Shown here: piece after piece, positions 34,958 through 43,890 of the stretch | Numbering within the stretch: the stretch's first letter is position 1 | How the letters are laid out: every line of letters starts with the position of its first letter | Source: Pseudovibrio sp. Alg231-02 | Lineage (GTDB): Bacteria; Pseudomonadota; Alphaproteobacteria; Rhizobiales; Stappiaceae | Assembly (NCBI RefSeq): GCF_900143565.1 | Contig: NZ_FREX01000002.1 | Span: 783,156 to 847,155, forward strand | DNA length: 64,000 bases | Direction: 5' to 3' | Position numbers and translations under genes: made by a program | Notes under the pieces: model-generated | Seen by the model: only the letters and a program-made list of their open reading frames with translations | Database searches by the model: none | What the model was told of the DNA's origin: nothing

Positions 34958-35074
34958 TCGACAACCTCGGCCCGCGGAAATTGCCCGTTCTTGCGAGGCC
35001 CAATCTTCTTGCCCCAAGAGGGTGTACAAGTGCCAATCAAGTGTCTTCACCAAGAGGAGAGCGGCTTTGATTTT

Positions 35075-35626
35075 TTATGATCGGCTTGTAATGCTCTGAA
35101 TTAACTCGGTAATTTCCCGTAGTGCCGGTTTTCTCCTACGAACGAGGCTGGTGAAAAACACAAAACCGAGAAGTTGGTCGATGCTTGTCTCCATGGTTGC
35201 AGTGGTATTCCAGTAAACGAAAACCTGTCTGAAGTGCGTGCGCTGTTCGCCTTCAATGAGGGAAAGTTCCTCCACTAACGAAGGCTCTGAGAGCAGGGCG
35301 AGCCAAGCAGTGCCTAACGGAGTGTCGTGCAGGGCGTTGAGGATGCCTGAGGTGGCGTCCTGCAAGTCATTATGAAAAGAAGACATGCCGGGGTAGATGG
35401 GGGGAACCTGGCGGAACCCGTAGCGCAGGGCTTCGAGAGCCAGACCTGCTTTGTTTGGCCAGCGGCGATACAGCGCTTGTTTGGACGTGCCTGCTGTCTG
35501 CGCTATTTGCTGGGTTGAGGTGCCGTGATAGCCATCCGTTGCCAGCGCTTTGAGCGTTGTGGTCAGGATCAGACGGGTGAGTTCGTTGTTTTGTGGGCGG
35601 CCTCTTGGTGTGGTCGGCTCAGGCAT
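35075..35626 (-). CDS. TetR family transcriptional regulator
   Basis: A 183-residue one-component regulator. The N-terminal DNA-binding region reads TRLILTTTLKALATDGYHGT, then STQQIAQTAGTSKQALYRRWPNKAGL, the standard TetR helix-turn-helix. The C-terminal ligand domain is unremarkable. Its ATG overlaps the stop codon of the glxA-like gene by one base (TGATG), so translation is coupled. Likely targets are its own unit, the divergent MFS exporter or the downstream YHS gene; which one cannot be told. Confidence 0.88.
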   Translation of the reverse strand: MPEPTTPRGRPQNNELTRLILTTTLKALATDGYHGTSTQQIAQTAGTSKQALYRRWPNKAGLALEALRYGFRQVPPIYPGMSSFHNDLQDATSGILNALHDTPLGTAWLALLSEPSLVEELSLIEGEQRTHFRQVFVYWNTTATMETSIDQLLGFVFFTSLVRRRKPALREITELIQSITSRS

Positions 35627-36591
35627 CAGGAAAACCTCTCCGCATACTCAGAGGGTGTGATGCCAAAGTTTCGCTGGAAGGCACGGCGTAGATTTTGGAT
35701 ATGCCCGAAACCGGACAAGTGAGCTGCCTGTTTGATGGAGCTGCGTTTGAGAAGGGCTGTTCTGGCAAGATCCAACCGAAGACGCTCTACGAACTGAGCT
35801 GGGGTTGCGCCAATATCTTCTTTCAGGCGGCGGTGCAGGGTGCGCGTGGAGACACCAGCTGATTTTGCCATGTTCTCGATGGTCCAGTCTGCTTCCGGCT
35901 CTGACAAAATGATCTCCGAGAGTTTGGCGATGTTGGATTGACCGGCGGCTTGCAGGGAAAGGGCGGAGGAGAACTGGGCTTGTCCCCCATTGCGGCGCAG
36001 GTAGACGACCAGCTCCTGCGCGGTCTTCAGTGAGATTGCTGCCCCCAAATCTTGCTCGATGAGGTGCAAGGTCAGATCGATGCCTGCTGTGACACCTGCG
36101 GACGTGTAGATATTGCCTGAATTGACGAAGAGCTGGTTGAGCTGCCAGTTCACATCGGGAAAATCTGTTTGAGCGGTGGAAGCGCGGCTCCAATGGGTGC
36201 TGGCTTGCTTGCCATCTAAAATGCCAGCGTCGGCCAGAATAAGTGCGCCGGAGCAGATGGAGATGATGCGCTCTCCGTTTGCCCTTGCTGCAGCTTTTTG
36301 AAGAAGCGAGCGAAGGGTACTGCTGCCCAGCTCTTTATCGACACGCCCTCCAGGGATTAGAAGATCAGCGGCTGGGTTCCAGTCGGATATCTTGCCATCA
36401 ACGGCGATTTTGATCCCTGGCTGGGTTTCTACCGGCTGACCATCAACAGAGAGAATTCTGAGCTTATACTTGGGATGATAACTGTCTGCCGTCCAGAAAG
36501 CCTGCATCGGGCCTGCCAGATCCAGAAGGTTGATCCCGTGATACACGAATGCATCTATATGACGGTAATGCTCGAGTTGTGTGTTTGGCAT
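35626..36591 (-). CDS. GlxA family transcriptional regulator (DJ-1/PfpI-like plus AraC domain)
   Basis: A 321-residue protein of two parts. Residues about 8-190 form a DJ-1/PfpI-like sensor with IDAFVYHGINLLDLAGPMQAF, split here at its Gly, and the nucleophile-elbow position ISICSGALILADAG (Cys present). Residues about 215-320 are an AraC DNA-binding domain: WTIENMAKSAGVSTRTLHRR and HLSGFGHIQNLRRAFQRNFG. GlxA-type regulators often control catabolic or efflux genes. It is divergent from an MFS transporter (81 bases; AACTG-C-CAGTT at 36613-36623 lies between), which is the probable target. Coupled to the TetR gene. Confidence 0.9.
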   Translation of the reverse strand: MPNTQLEHYRHIDAFVYHGINLLDLAGPMQAFWTADSYHPKYKLRILSVDGQPVETQPGIKIAVDGKISDWNPAADLLIPGGRVDKELGSSTLRSLLQKAAARANGERIISICSGALILADAGILDGKQASTHWSRASTAQTDFPDVNWQLNQLFVNSGNIYTSAGVTAGIDLTLHLIEQDLGAAISLKTAQELVVYLRRNGGQAQFSSALSLQAAGQSNIAKLSEIILSEPEADWTIENMAKSAGVSTRTLHRRLKEDIGATPAQFVERLRLDLARTALLKRSSIKQAAHLSGFGHIQNLRRAFQRNFGITPSEYAERFS

Positions 36592-36672
36592 GATTTGAAG
36601 CTTGAATGTCCTAACTGCCAGTTGTTGTAGGGGGTAATCTCAAGGAGGTCAAAGTTTCTTCGAGGAATTATA

Positions 36673-37890
36673 ATGGAATTTTCAAAGGTAGCGGAGCCGG
36701 GGACTGCCTATAGGGCGCGCAATTTTCCGCTCATTTTGATTGCAACAGCAATCCTCTCTATGAAGATGCCTATTCTGATTGCGATCAGTGCTCTGGCAGG
36801 GTCTTATCTGGCGCCCCATCCCACCATGGCAACTGTGCCGCTTGCCTTGCAGATGTTTGGTAACTTTCTGTTTGCTACACCAATCTCGCTGTTTATGGGG
36901 CGGTATGGGCGTCGGAACGGGATCTTGCTGGGTGTAGTCCTGAGCATTATCGGTTCGTTGCTCTGCGTTTATGCGCTTTATTCCAATCAGTTTGTCGTGT
37001 TGCTTGTTGGACATGTTCTTTTAGGCATTGCTACGGCGGCCTACACCTTTATGCGGTTTGCTGCGTCTGATAGCGCCAGCGAAAAGTGGAAGTCCATGGC
37101 GATCTCGCTAAGCATGTCTATGGGGTTGCTCTCTGCGCTGCTTGGCCCAAGCCTTGTTGGTGTGGTGAAAGATTTCGGCGGAGTCATTCCGTTTGTGGGC
37201 AGTTATCTGGCGTTGGCAGGTGTTGCTGTTGTGGGCGCATTGCCTGTGCTTGGTTTGAGCCTGCCACCTGCTTTGAAGAAAGATCAGACTACCAAAGGGT
37301 TTGTTGCGTCCTTGAAGGTGCTGCGCCGACCTACGGTCTGGAGCGCAACGGCTTGTGCCGGGCTTTCCTTTGGCTTCATGACTATGCAGATGTCTCCGAC
37401 ACCGCTTGCGATGGACTATTGTGGGTTCTCTGTCGGTCAATCCAGCGATGTAATCCGCTGGCATTTGGTTGCCATGTTTGGTCCGAGCTTTGTTACTGGC
37501 TTTATCATCCGCCGGATTGGCACGACCTCGGTTATGGTGCTGGGTTTGTTGATGCTTGCTGGGGCTGGTGTGATTGGTGCGCTGAGTGTTGAGATTTGGG
37601 CCTTCTATGTGGCTTTGATCCTGCTGGGTGTTGGCTGGAACTTTGGTTTTATCGGCGCGACGTCTCGCTTGGTTGAGGTTGTTGCACCTGAAGATGCGCC
37701 GCTTGCCCAAGGAGCCAATGATTCAGTCGTGGCGTTGGTTTCGGCAATCTGTGCGCTTTCAACGGGCATTTTGTTTAGCACTGTTGGTTGGGCAGGGCTT
37801 TCACTCTCGGCACTTCCCCTATTGCTGGGTCTGGCGTTGTGGTTGGTGGTGTCGGGTGTTCGTAGCAGATCTCTGGAATATGCTTCTTAG
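36673..37890 (+). CDS. MFS transporter
   Basis: A 405-residue inner-membrane protein with about twelve hydrophobic segments. The loop 2-3 motif appears as ISLFMGRYGRRNGILLG and the structure repeats in the second half around FIIRRIGTTSVMVLG. ATG 36673 is preceded by GAGG. Divergent orientation to the GlxA/TetR unit suggests an exporter controlled by one of them. Substrate unknown. It ends with ALWLVVSGVRSRSLEYAS and a terminator at 37937-37970. Confidence 0.9.
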   Translation: MEFSKVAEPGTAYRARNFPLILIATAILSMKMPILIAISALAGSYLAPHPTMATVPLALQMFGNFLFATPISLFMGRYGRRNGILLGVVLSIIGSLLCVYALYSNQFVVLLVGHVLLGIATAAYTFMRFAASDSASEKWKSMAISLSMSMGLLSALLGPSLVGVVKDFGGVIPFVGSYLALAGVAVVGALPVLGLSLPPALKKDQTTKGFVASLKVLRRPTVWSATACAGLSFGFMTMQMSPTPLAMDYCGFSVGQSSDVIRWHLVAMFGPSFVTGFIIRRIGTTSVMVLGLLMLAGAGVIGALSVEIWAFYVALILLGVGWNFGFIGATSRLVEVVAPEDAPLAQGANDSVVALVSAICALSTGILFSTVGWAGLSLSALPLLLGLALWLVVSGVRSRSLEYAS

Positions 37891-37936
37891 TAATCGGTAC
37901 TGAGTGGTTCCGTAATGTTGAGAATATGAGGGATGA

Positions 37937-37970
37937 ACAGCAGGGCAGTGATTGTTCTGCTGTTTTTTTG
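37937..37970 (+). terminator. Terminator of the MFS gene
   Basis: AACAGCAG (37937-37944) pairs with CTGCTGTT (37958-37965) and runs into a tract of seven T residues, 47 bases after the stop codon. Confidence 0.85.
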
Positions 37971-38037
37971 TGTTTATAGCTCTTTGCCATGAATTCGAGG
38001 CGGGCAGTCTTTTGCCCCCGTAATTTCGGAGTGAAAC

Positions 38038-38325
38038 ATGTCGGTTGATCTAAACACCGTAAAACGTGTTGCCGGTCTGGCGCGCATCAAGGTTGATGAC
38101 GCGCAGGCGGAGAAAATGACTGGTGAGCTGAACACGATCCTTGGTTTTGTTGAGCAGCTGGATGAGGTGAATGTTGACGGCGTTGAGCCAATGACCTCTG
38201 TGGTTGAAACCACCATGAAGAAGCGCGCTGACGGCCAGAGCGATGGCGGTTATGCGGACAAGATTGTTTCCAACGCGCCAGTGCATGAAGACAACTTCTT
38301 CACCGTGCCTAAAGTTGTTGAATAA
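38038..38325 (+). CDS. gatC: Asp-tRNA(Asn)/Glu-tRNA(Gln) amidotransferase subunit C
   Basis: A 95-residue GatC, the small chaperone-like subunit that stabilises the GatA-GatB complex. Family blocks: [45 protein letters not shown] and a C-terminal [20 protein letters not shown] 38038 follows CGGAG. gatA begins 21 bases downstream. It is in the standard gatC-gatA order, but gatB lies 10 kb away. Confidence 0.97.
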   Translation: MSVDLNTVKRVAGLARIKVDDAQAEKMTGELNTILGFVEQLDEVNVDGVEPMTSVVETTMKKRADGQSDGGYADKIVSNAPVHEDNFFTVPKVVE

Positions 38326-38346
38326 GCGTCCGATTTCACAAGGATA

Positions 38347-39834
38347 ATGACTGTGACTGATCTTACCAAACTGACGATCGCAGAGGCGCGCGACAAGCTT
38401 GCTGCCCGCGATTTTACTGCAACTGAACTGACTGAGAGCTACCTCGGTGCCATCGAGTCCGGTAATGAGGCGCTGAACGCTTATATTGCTGTGACGGGCG
38501 ATATTGCACGTGAGCAGGCCAAAGCGTCTGACGCAAAAATCGCTGCTGGCGAAGCGCGCCCGCTGGAAGGTATTCCTCTCGGCATCAAAGACCTTTACGC
38601 GACGAAGGGTGTTCACACTCAGGCGTGTTCTCACATCCTCGATGGCTTTAAGCCAGAGTATGAATCCACTGTCACACAGAACCTGTTTGATGATGGTGCT
38701 GTGATGCTGGGTAAGTTGAACATGGATGAGTTCGCGATGGGCTCTTCCAACGAGACTTCCTTTTATGGTGACGTTGTGAACCCTTGGCGCCGCAATGGCA
38801 CTGAGACTGCACTGGTTCCTGGTGGGTCTTCCGGTGGTTCCGCTTCTGCCGTTGCTGCTCATCTTTGTGCTGCGGCGACAGCGTCTGATACCGGTGGTTC
38901 CATCCGCCAGCCTGCAGCGCTGACCGGTACTGTTGGCATCAAACCAACATATGGCCGTTGTTCTCGTTGGGGTATGGTTGCGTTTGCGTCTTCATTGGAT
39001 CAGGCTGGCCCGATTGGCCGTACAGTGCGTGACAACGCGATCCTGCTGAAGTCCATGGCTTCTGTTGATGCGAAAGACACCACTTCTGTTGATGCGCCTG
39101 TGCCGAACTATGAAGATTTCATCGGCAAGTCCATCAAGGGCATGAAGATCGGTATTCCTAAAGAGTACCACATGGACGGTATTCCAGAGGAGATTGAAGC
39201 ACTCTGGCAGCAAGGTATTGCATGGCTGAAGGAAGCTGGCGCTGAGATTGTCGAGATTTCTCTGCCGCACACCAAATACGCTTTGCCTGCTTATTACATT
39301 GTGGCACCAGCGGAAGCATCTTCCAACCTGGCGCGTTATGATGGTGTTCGTTACGGTCTGCGTGTGCCGGGCAACGACATTGTAGAGATGTATGAGAACA
39401 CTCGCGCAGCTGGCTTCGGTGACGAAGTGAAGCGCCGCGTGATGATCGGCACCTACGTTCTGTCTGCAGGTTATTACGATGCGTACTACCTGAAAGCGCA
39501 GAAGGTTCGTACCCTGATCAAGCAGGACTTTGACAATGCATGGGCTGACGGTGTGGATGCAATCCTGACACCGACCACTCCTGATGCTGCCTTTGCGCCG
39601 GGCGAGATCACTGATCCAGTGACCATGTACATGAATGACGTGTTTACTGTGACAGCCAACATGGCTGGCGTTCCGGGCATGTCCATCCCAGCTGGACTCA
39701 ACAAAGACGGCCTGCCACTGGGCCTGCAGCTGATCGGCAAGCCATTCGATGAAGGCACTCTGTTCCAGGTTGGTGAAGTTATCGAACAGGCCGCTGGCCG
39801 CTTTGAGCCTTCCGCCAACTGGTGGAGCAAGTAA
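38347..39834 (+). CDS. gatA: Asp-tRNA(Asn)/Glu-tRNA(Gln) amidotransferase subunit A
   Basis: The glutaminase subunit of GatCAB, an amidase-signature enzyme that frees ammonia for transamidation of Glu-tRNA(Gln) and Asp-tRNA(Asn). In this 495-residue protein the Ser-cisSer-Lys triad is Lys81 (GIPLGIKD), Ser161 ([10 protein letters not shown]) and Ser185 ([10 protein letters not shown]). [15 protein letters not shown] is a further typical block. It follows gatC by 21 bases and ends at a terminator at 39863-39893. Absence of glnS-type evidence in the window means the in vivo substrate choice cannot be judged here. Confidence 0.97.
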   Translation: MTVTDLTKLTIAEARDKLAARDFTATELTESYLGAIESGNEALNAYIAVTGDIAREQAKASDAKIAAGEARPLEGIPLGIKDLYATKGVHTQACSHILDGFKPEYESTVTQNLFDDGAVMLGKLNMDEFAMGSSNETSFYGDVVNPWRRNGTETALVPGGSSGGSASAVAAHLCAAATASDTGGSIRQPAALTGTVGIKPTYGRCSRWGMVAFASSLDQAGPIGRTVRDNAILLKSMASVDAKDTTSVDAPVPNYEDFIGKSIKGMKIGIPKEYHMDGIPEEIEALWQQGIAWLKEAGAEIVEISLPHTKYALPAYYIVAPAEASSNLARYDGVRYGLRVPGNDIVEMYENTRAAGFGDEVKRRVMIGTYVLSAGYYDAYYLKAQKVRTLIKQDFDNAWADGVDAILTPTTPDAAFAPGEITDPVTMYMNDVFTVTANMAGVPGMSIPAGLNKDGLPLGLQLIGKPFDEGTLFQVGEVIEQAAGRFEPSANWWSK

Positions 39835-39862
39835 GCCTCAGCGCTTGCTGCTAAAAATGACG

Positions 39863-39893
39863 AAGGCCTCGGAGAGATCCGGGGCCTTTTTAA
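39863..39893 (+). terminator. Terminator of gatC-gatA
   Basis: AAGGCCTCGGA (39863-39873) pairs over 11 bp (one G-T pair) with TCCGGGGCCTT (39878-39888) and a GAGA loop, followed by TTTTTAAT. Confidence 0.88.
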
Positions 39894-39924
39894 TATTGTT
39901 AGAGCGATAGTTTTCGATGCTAAT

Positions 39925-40722
39925 TTAGTGACGCGGTCTGATAAAGACACTCACTTTTAATCCGTCTTTTACACCTGATAGGTCGCTCTCTAACCCTGTT
40001 GGATTTGTAATCAATTCTTCAGGGTCATAAACAAAGCAAATGAGGTGATTGCAATCGTGGTGAGCTTTGTATCTAGCGATGTCAATCAGTAGCTCCTCTC
40101 CGATTTTTTTATCTTTCAATGTGTCTCTTGTCTTTTTAACTTCAATGACGATCTTTTCGTCCTTGAGAAGAAAATCCATTCTTGCGGAGCCACCTGCATA
40201 ACTGGGAGTCCATTCTTCATTTCTAATGTCTTTGTAAAAAAGCTTTAGGAGCGCGTGTAACGCATCTTGCACATCATATTCGTCATTGATTTTGATTGTT
40301 GCGCGATTGTTGTGCCGACGCCTTAATTGACGAGCGAATTTGTGGAAGCCGTCGATCAGCATCTCAATTGGATCTTGTGAAGCTTGGATAGGTATTGCAG
40401 TTGAGCTTTGAGGTTCGATATCTTCCCAAAACTCCACAATTTCATCAACGAATGCCGCCAAGGTGTTAATGGCTTGGCTCAACCCATCATTCCTCGCCTC
40501 CGCCCAAATAGATGAGGGGGAGCTAGTTGTTATCACCATTGGAGAGTAACTAATGCTCTCGAACCGCCTTATATGACTATCGGAACTAGGAAACACGTTC
40601 TTAATGAGCACCTTGGTCGTATGTTGCCATGCTTCAAATTTATCATCTTGATATGACTTGGTTAGTTTACGAGCGGTGTCTATTTTTTCATTTAGTTTTG
40701 TGATTGCGGGCTGCTTGTTCAT
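39925..40722 (-). CDS. PD-(D/E)XK nuclease-domain protein, DpnII/MboI-like
   Basis: A 265-residue soluble protein. The first 150 residues are helical and unknown. The C-terminal part reads EEWTPSYAGGSARMDFLL, then KIVIEVKKTRDTLKDKKIGE, then LICFVYDPEELITNPTGLE. This is a PD-(D/E)XK core (Asp in RMDFLL, E-x-K in IEVKK) like that of standalone DpnII/MboI-type endonuclease domains often found in defence loci. ATG 40722 follows AAGG. By eye the gene is more AT-rich than its neighbours and it has no visible partner methylase or ATPase, so it may be an acquired orphan. It is convergent with gatA. Confidence 0.75.
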   Translation of the reverse strand: MNKQPAITKLNEKIDTARKLTKSYQDDKFEAWQHTTKVLIKNVFPSSDSHIRRFESISYSPMVITTSSPSSIWAEARNDGLSQAINTLAAFVDEIVEFWEDIEPQSSTAIPIQASQDPIEMLIDGFHKFARQLRRRHNNRATIKINDEYDVQDALHALLKLFYKDIRNEEWTPSYAGGSARMDFLLKDEKIVIEVKKTRDTLKDKKIGEELLIDIARYKAHHDCNHLICFVYDPEELITNPTGLESDLSGVKDGLKVSVFIRPRH

Positions 40723-40757
40723 TCTGGTGCCTTGCAAGAGTTTGCTTGCATTGCAAC

Positions 40758-41246
40758 CTATAGGTGTATTGAGTTAATTGCAATTTCCGGCCTCACAATC
40801 ATCAGCCAAACAATCCCAAGTATTGCAATGAAAGCGGGGAAGCCGAAGGCGAACCAGATGCGGTAGAGGGTGTGGTAGCGGGGTGGTAATGGCGTGCATG
40901 TTTGGGCGGCTGATGCGGCGAGGTTTCTGAGTTGGATTTGTATCCAGACCACTGGGAGCCAGAATGCGCCAATAAGCATGTAAAGTGCGAGTGAGAGCAC
41001 GATCCATCCTTCGGTCAGAGACCAACCGACTTCTCTTGCCAGCAGATATCCGGTGATTGGCTGAATGATCACCGCAGTGGCTGTGAAAAGGGTGTCTGCA
41101 ATGACAACTGTTCCGGCAGTGTGAGCGATTGCAGCTGCATCTAAGGTTCTGGAAGCGATCACCATGAAAAAAGCTATGCCTGCGCCTGTTCCGATGAGGA
41201 CGCAGGCGCCGATGATGTGCAGGAACTTGAGGGACTCGTAGGTCAT
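40758..41246 (-). CDS. DUF2269 family integral membrane protein
   Basis: A 162-residue membrane protein with four hydrophobic segments, starting MTYESLKFLHIIGACVLIGT, with QPITGYLLAREVGWSL and WLPVVWIQIQLRNLA. This matches DUF2269 (YozB-like/predicted integral membrane proteins). ATG 41246 follows GGAGG and overlaps the stop codon of the SDR-DoxX gene (ATGA), so both are translated together; the two membrane proteins plausibly act in one process, but no function is known. An upward extension to 41396 is rejected because it lies in another frame of the upstream gene. Confidence 0.85.
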   Translation of the reverse strand: MTYESLKFLHIIGACVLIGTGAGIAFFMVIASRTLDAAAIAHTAGTVVIADTLFTATAVIIQPITGYLLAREVGWSLTEGWIVLSLALYMLIGAFWLPVVWIQIQLRNLAASAAQTCTPLPPRYHTLYRIWFAFGFPAFIAILGIVWLMIVRPEIAINSIHL

Positions 41247-42547
41247 CTTTCCTCCAGCAGCAGAAAGGGAAAGAGGGCAAGGATCATGGCGGGGATTGTT
41301 TTGACATATGGGCCAAGCGGATCTGCCCAGAGATCCGTCGCCCACAACGTGCCGGCACCTAAGTAGCCAAGTGTCACCGCGATTATGCCAAGGCAAGCGA
41401 GGCGGGTGTGTCTTCTAAAGAGGATGAGGCTGCCAAGTGTGACGTCGGCGATGCTGCCTGCAAACACAAAGAGTAAGCTGAGTGTTTGATCCATGCCGCG
41501 CTCGGTCAGAACTCTCAGTGCATCGCTAAACTGGATTGCTCCGATGATGCCAGAGGCAAGCCAGAAGAGAGAAAGGCAGGCGATGGTGAGGGGCAACAGA
41601 AGATAAAGTCTGGCAAACCAACGCTCCTGCGTTGAGCTTGGCAGATACCTCAGTGTTTCATCCAGTGATTTGCAAGGTAACCCACCTGCCTTTTGCCATG
41701 TGGACGTATCCGCGGTGATGCCGTTTTGCAGGGTTTCGATGGATGTGGAGCGCAGGGGAGAGCGCCATCCAAACGCACCAAGAGCATCCGCCAGTTTGCT
41801 TGTTGCTGTTAGAAGCCAGCTTGGTGTTGTGACGGCATAGCGCCATTGCGGGAAGCCTTGCCATGCTCTTATTGCTTTTGTGAGTTGCCAGAGGGATTGA
41901 GGTGTTTCTTCTGCGAGGTCTGCCGTTGTCCCTATCGGTATTTTGCCAAGCGCGCAGTGTGTGACTGCTTGTGCCAGGTCGTCTAATGCAATGGTTTGAA
42001 TTTGGCTTTTGGGGAAAACCTTAAAGCCGATGAGTGGCATCGCGCTGGCTGCTCGTAGAAGTGCTGTTCCGCCATAGGCTTGTGGCCCAATAACAAGGGC
42101 AGGGCGCAGAATAATTGCGTGCTCAAGCTGTTGCTTAATGATTGCATCGCCTTTTGCTTTGGTGCGGAAGAAGTTGGTGGTTGCATCAAGCGCGACGCCT
42201 GCAGCTGAGATTTGGATGAACAGCTTATCTGTGTTGGTCAATGCCTCGCACATATGTTCGACGGCTTGCACATGGATTGCTTCCAGATTGTCTTTGGCAG
42301 AGTCTTTCAGGGCGCCGGATGCGTTTATGACAACATCTGCTGCTTCAAAGATTTTGCTCCAATCCTCAGTGGTTGCTGTGGCGATATCCAGAAAGCGCCA
42401 CTGTAATTCAGGAAAGCATTGCCGGGCAGCTGATTGGGAACGCCCAACCCCCGTGACATGAAATCCTGAGTGTTGGAGATGTTTGACGCAGGCTGCGCCG
42501 ATGAAGCCATAAGCGCCGAGGACAATTGCTGATTTGCGGTTACTCAT
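41243..42547 (-). CDS. SDR/NAD-binding protein fused to a DoxX-like membrane domain
   Basis: A 434-residue fusion. Residues about 1-300 form an extended SDR (NAD(P)-binding) domain with IVLGAYGFIGAACVKHLQHS (GxxGxxG), VVINASGALKDSA and RPALVIGPQAYGG; the catalytic YxxxK is not obvious, the corresponding place reading FFRTKAKGD. Residues about 310-434 hold four hydrophobic segments of DoxX-like type. SDR-DoxX fusions occur in proteobacteria next to a DUF2269 gene, as here, and have no known reaction. The start at ATG 42547 has only a weak ribosome site. A near-perfect palindrome lies about 77 bases upstream. Confidence 0.82.
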   Translation of the reverse strand: MSNRKSAIVLGAYGFIGAACVKHLQHSGFHVTGVGRSQSAARQCFPELQWRFLDIATATTEDWSKIFEAADVVINASGALKDSAKDNLEAIHVQAVEHMCEALTNTDKLFIQISAAGVALDATTNFFRTKAKGDAIIKQQLEHAIILRPALVIGPQAYGGTALLRAASAMPLIGFKVFPKSQIQTIALDDLAQAVTHCALGKIPIGTTADLAEETPQSLWQLTKAIRAWQGFPQWRYAVTTPSWLLTATSKLADALGAFGWRSPLRSTSIETLQNGITADTSTWQKAGGLPCKSLDETLRYLPSSTQERWFARLYLLLPLTIACLSLFWLASGIIGAIQFSDALRVLTERGMDQTLSLLFVFAGSIADVTLGSLILFRRHTRLACLGIIAVTLGYLGAGTLWATDLWADPLGPYVKTIPAMILALFPFLLLEER

Positions 42548-42885
42548 AAATTGAACTTTAAAAACAAAGACCAGACTCACTTTAATGCCTCAATCTAACA
42601 CGAGGGCGTTCAGTTGAATGTATCTTATTTGTCAACTTAGTTGACAAGTAAGTCGTGCAGTGGTTTTGTGCGGGAATGGAAGAGCGGGACGTGCAGAGAG
42701 ATTCTAAACTGGCGGATCCGCTTTTTGAGGGGATACAGATCGCACAGCCTTTGGCGCAGTACGGTCTATTCCTGAAGGGCTTTTGCAGTGCCTGAGTGCT
42801 GATGAGGTGCAGGTGCACCTGAAAGTGCCGCGGGCGGTGCTTGGTTGTTTTTCCTCACTGACACAGTCGTAACTTGGAGGCATTG
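42548..42885. other. Divergent region between SDR-DoxX and isochorismatase genes
   Basis: 338 bases with the 29-base palindrome at 42624-42652 and a short perfect palindrome AGGTGCAGGTGCACCT near 42804-42819. No gene is seen. Confidence 0.45.
42624..42652. promoter_or_regulatory. 29-base near-perfect palindrome (MarR/TetR-type operator candidate)
   Basis: CTTATTTGTCAACT (42624-42637) and AGTTGACAAGTAAG (42639-42652) are complementary at 13 of 14 positions with one G-T, about a single T. The core TTGTCAACT/AGTTGACAA resembles operators of MarR-family repressors and overlaps a TTGACA-like -35. It lies upstream of the SDR-DoxX-DUF2269 unit; no MarR gene is in the window. Confidence 0.55.
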
Positions 42886-43563
42886 ATGAGTATGTGGAGT
42901 GTTGTTGGTCTTGTGGTTCTGGTGCTTCTGATTGGTGCTGGATACACCGCGCAGCGTTTGATGCGGTTGCAGGGGCCAACGCAGGGAGACGTGATTGATA
43001 AGGCAAGCCGCGGTCAGTCTGCGTTGCTGGTGCTGGATGTGCAGGAGGACTTTACAAAGGATACCAAGGCACGACAGTGGCCTGCTGCCTTTGTGGAAGA
43101 GCGGATTGCGCGGATTAACGCGTTGGCTGCAGAGGCGCAGGCGCGCGGGGAGCCCGTGATTACTACACGGTTGATCTATGACGGAGGCTATACGAACTTC
43201 CTGATTGGATTGCTTGGCGAAGGGCTTGGGACAAAGGGCTCTGACGGGCTTGAGTTGGATAAGCGGCTCGGGTTTCAGCCGGACATGGATCTTGTGAAGA
43301 GTGTGGGGGATGCATTTGCCAGCGACGAGCTGGAGGCTTTCCTGAAGACACACGGTGTTGGGCGGCTTAGGATTGCCGGGCTTGATGGATGTTACTGTGT
43401 GAAGAGTACGGCGCTTGGTGCGCTTGGGCGTGGATATGCGGTGGAGCTGGCAGAGGATGCTGTGCTTTCCATTGATCCGAAAGGCTGGACGGACTGTCGG
43501 GCAGAGTTGGTGAGCAGGGGCGTGCAGCTGGTGAAATCGGCAGAGCTGGCTGTGGCTCAGTAG
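42886..43563 (+). CDS. Isochorismatase family (cysteine hydrolase) protein with N-terminal membrane anchor
   Basis: A 225-residue protein. Residues about 4-20 (MWSVVGLVVLVLLIGAGY) form a single membrane segment, after which the isochorismatase-like fold follows: LLVLDVQEDFTKD with catalytic Asp51, the region ARGEPVITTRLIYDGGY, and IAGLDGCYCVKSTALGAL with the nucleophilic cysteine. Soluble cysteine hydrolases are usual, so membrane anchoring is uncommon. Substrates of the family include isochorismate, nicotinamide and N-carbamoyl compounds; none can be chosen. ATG 42886 is five bases after GGAGG. A terminator lies at 43629-43655. Confidence 0.82.
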   Translation: MSMWSVVGLVVLVLLIGAGYTAQRLMRLQGPTQGDVIDKASRGQSALLVLDVQEDFTKDTKARQWPAAFVEERIARINALAAEAQARGEPVITTRLIYDGGYTNFLIGLLGEGLGTKGSDGLELDKRLGFQPDMDLVKSVGDAFASDELEAFLKTHGVGRLRIAGLDGCYCVKSTALGALGRGYAVELAEDAVLSIDPKGWTDCRAELVSRGVQLVKSAELAVAQ

Positions 43564-43890
43564 GTTCTGATCTCACCTGCATTGTGCCGGTTGCACATTA
43601 TCAACATGCACCCTACATGGGCATGGGAAAAGTCTGCGTCTGACGCAGGCTTTTTGCTTGTGTATCTGCGCGATACATCTGGCTGTGGATCAAATTGAAT
43701 GAGCTGAACCCTGGTATATTAAGCTGCCTACTAGATGTTGGGTGTTTTGCCGTTTCAAGACATACTGCCTCAAAATCTACACATTTGCCTTGGGGATTAA
43801 TGCGGGAAAGGCTGTGGGTATATTGTTTAGATTGCTGCGTAATGTGCTATGGGTCTGTCTCCCAACAATAAAAGAGCAAACAGGAATAGC
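43564..43890. other. Intergenic region before the FAD oxidoreductase
   Basis: 327 bases holding the isochorismatase gene terminator and the promoter region of the next gene; nothing else was recognised. Confidence 0.4.
43629..43655 (+). terminator. Terminator of the isochorismatase-like gene
   Basis: AAAGTCTGCG (43629-43638) pairs with CGCAGGCTTT (43644-43653, one G-T pair) around TCTGA and ends in five T residues. Confidence 0.82.
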
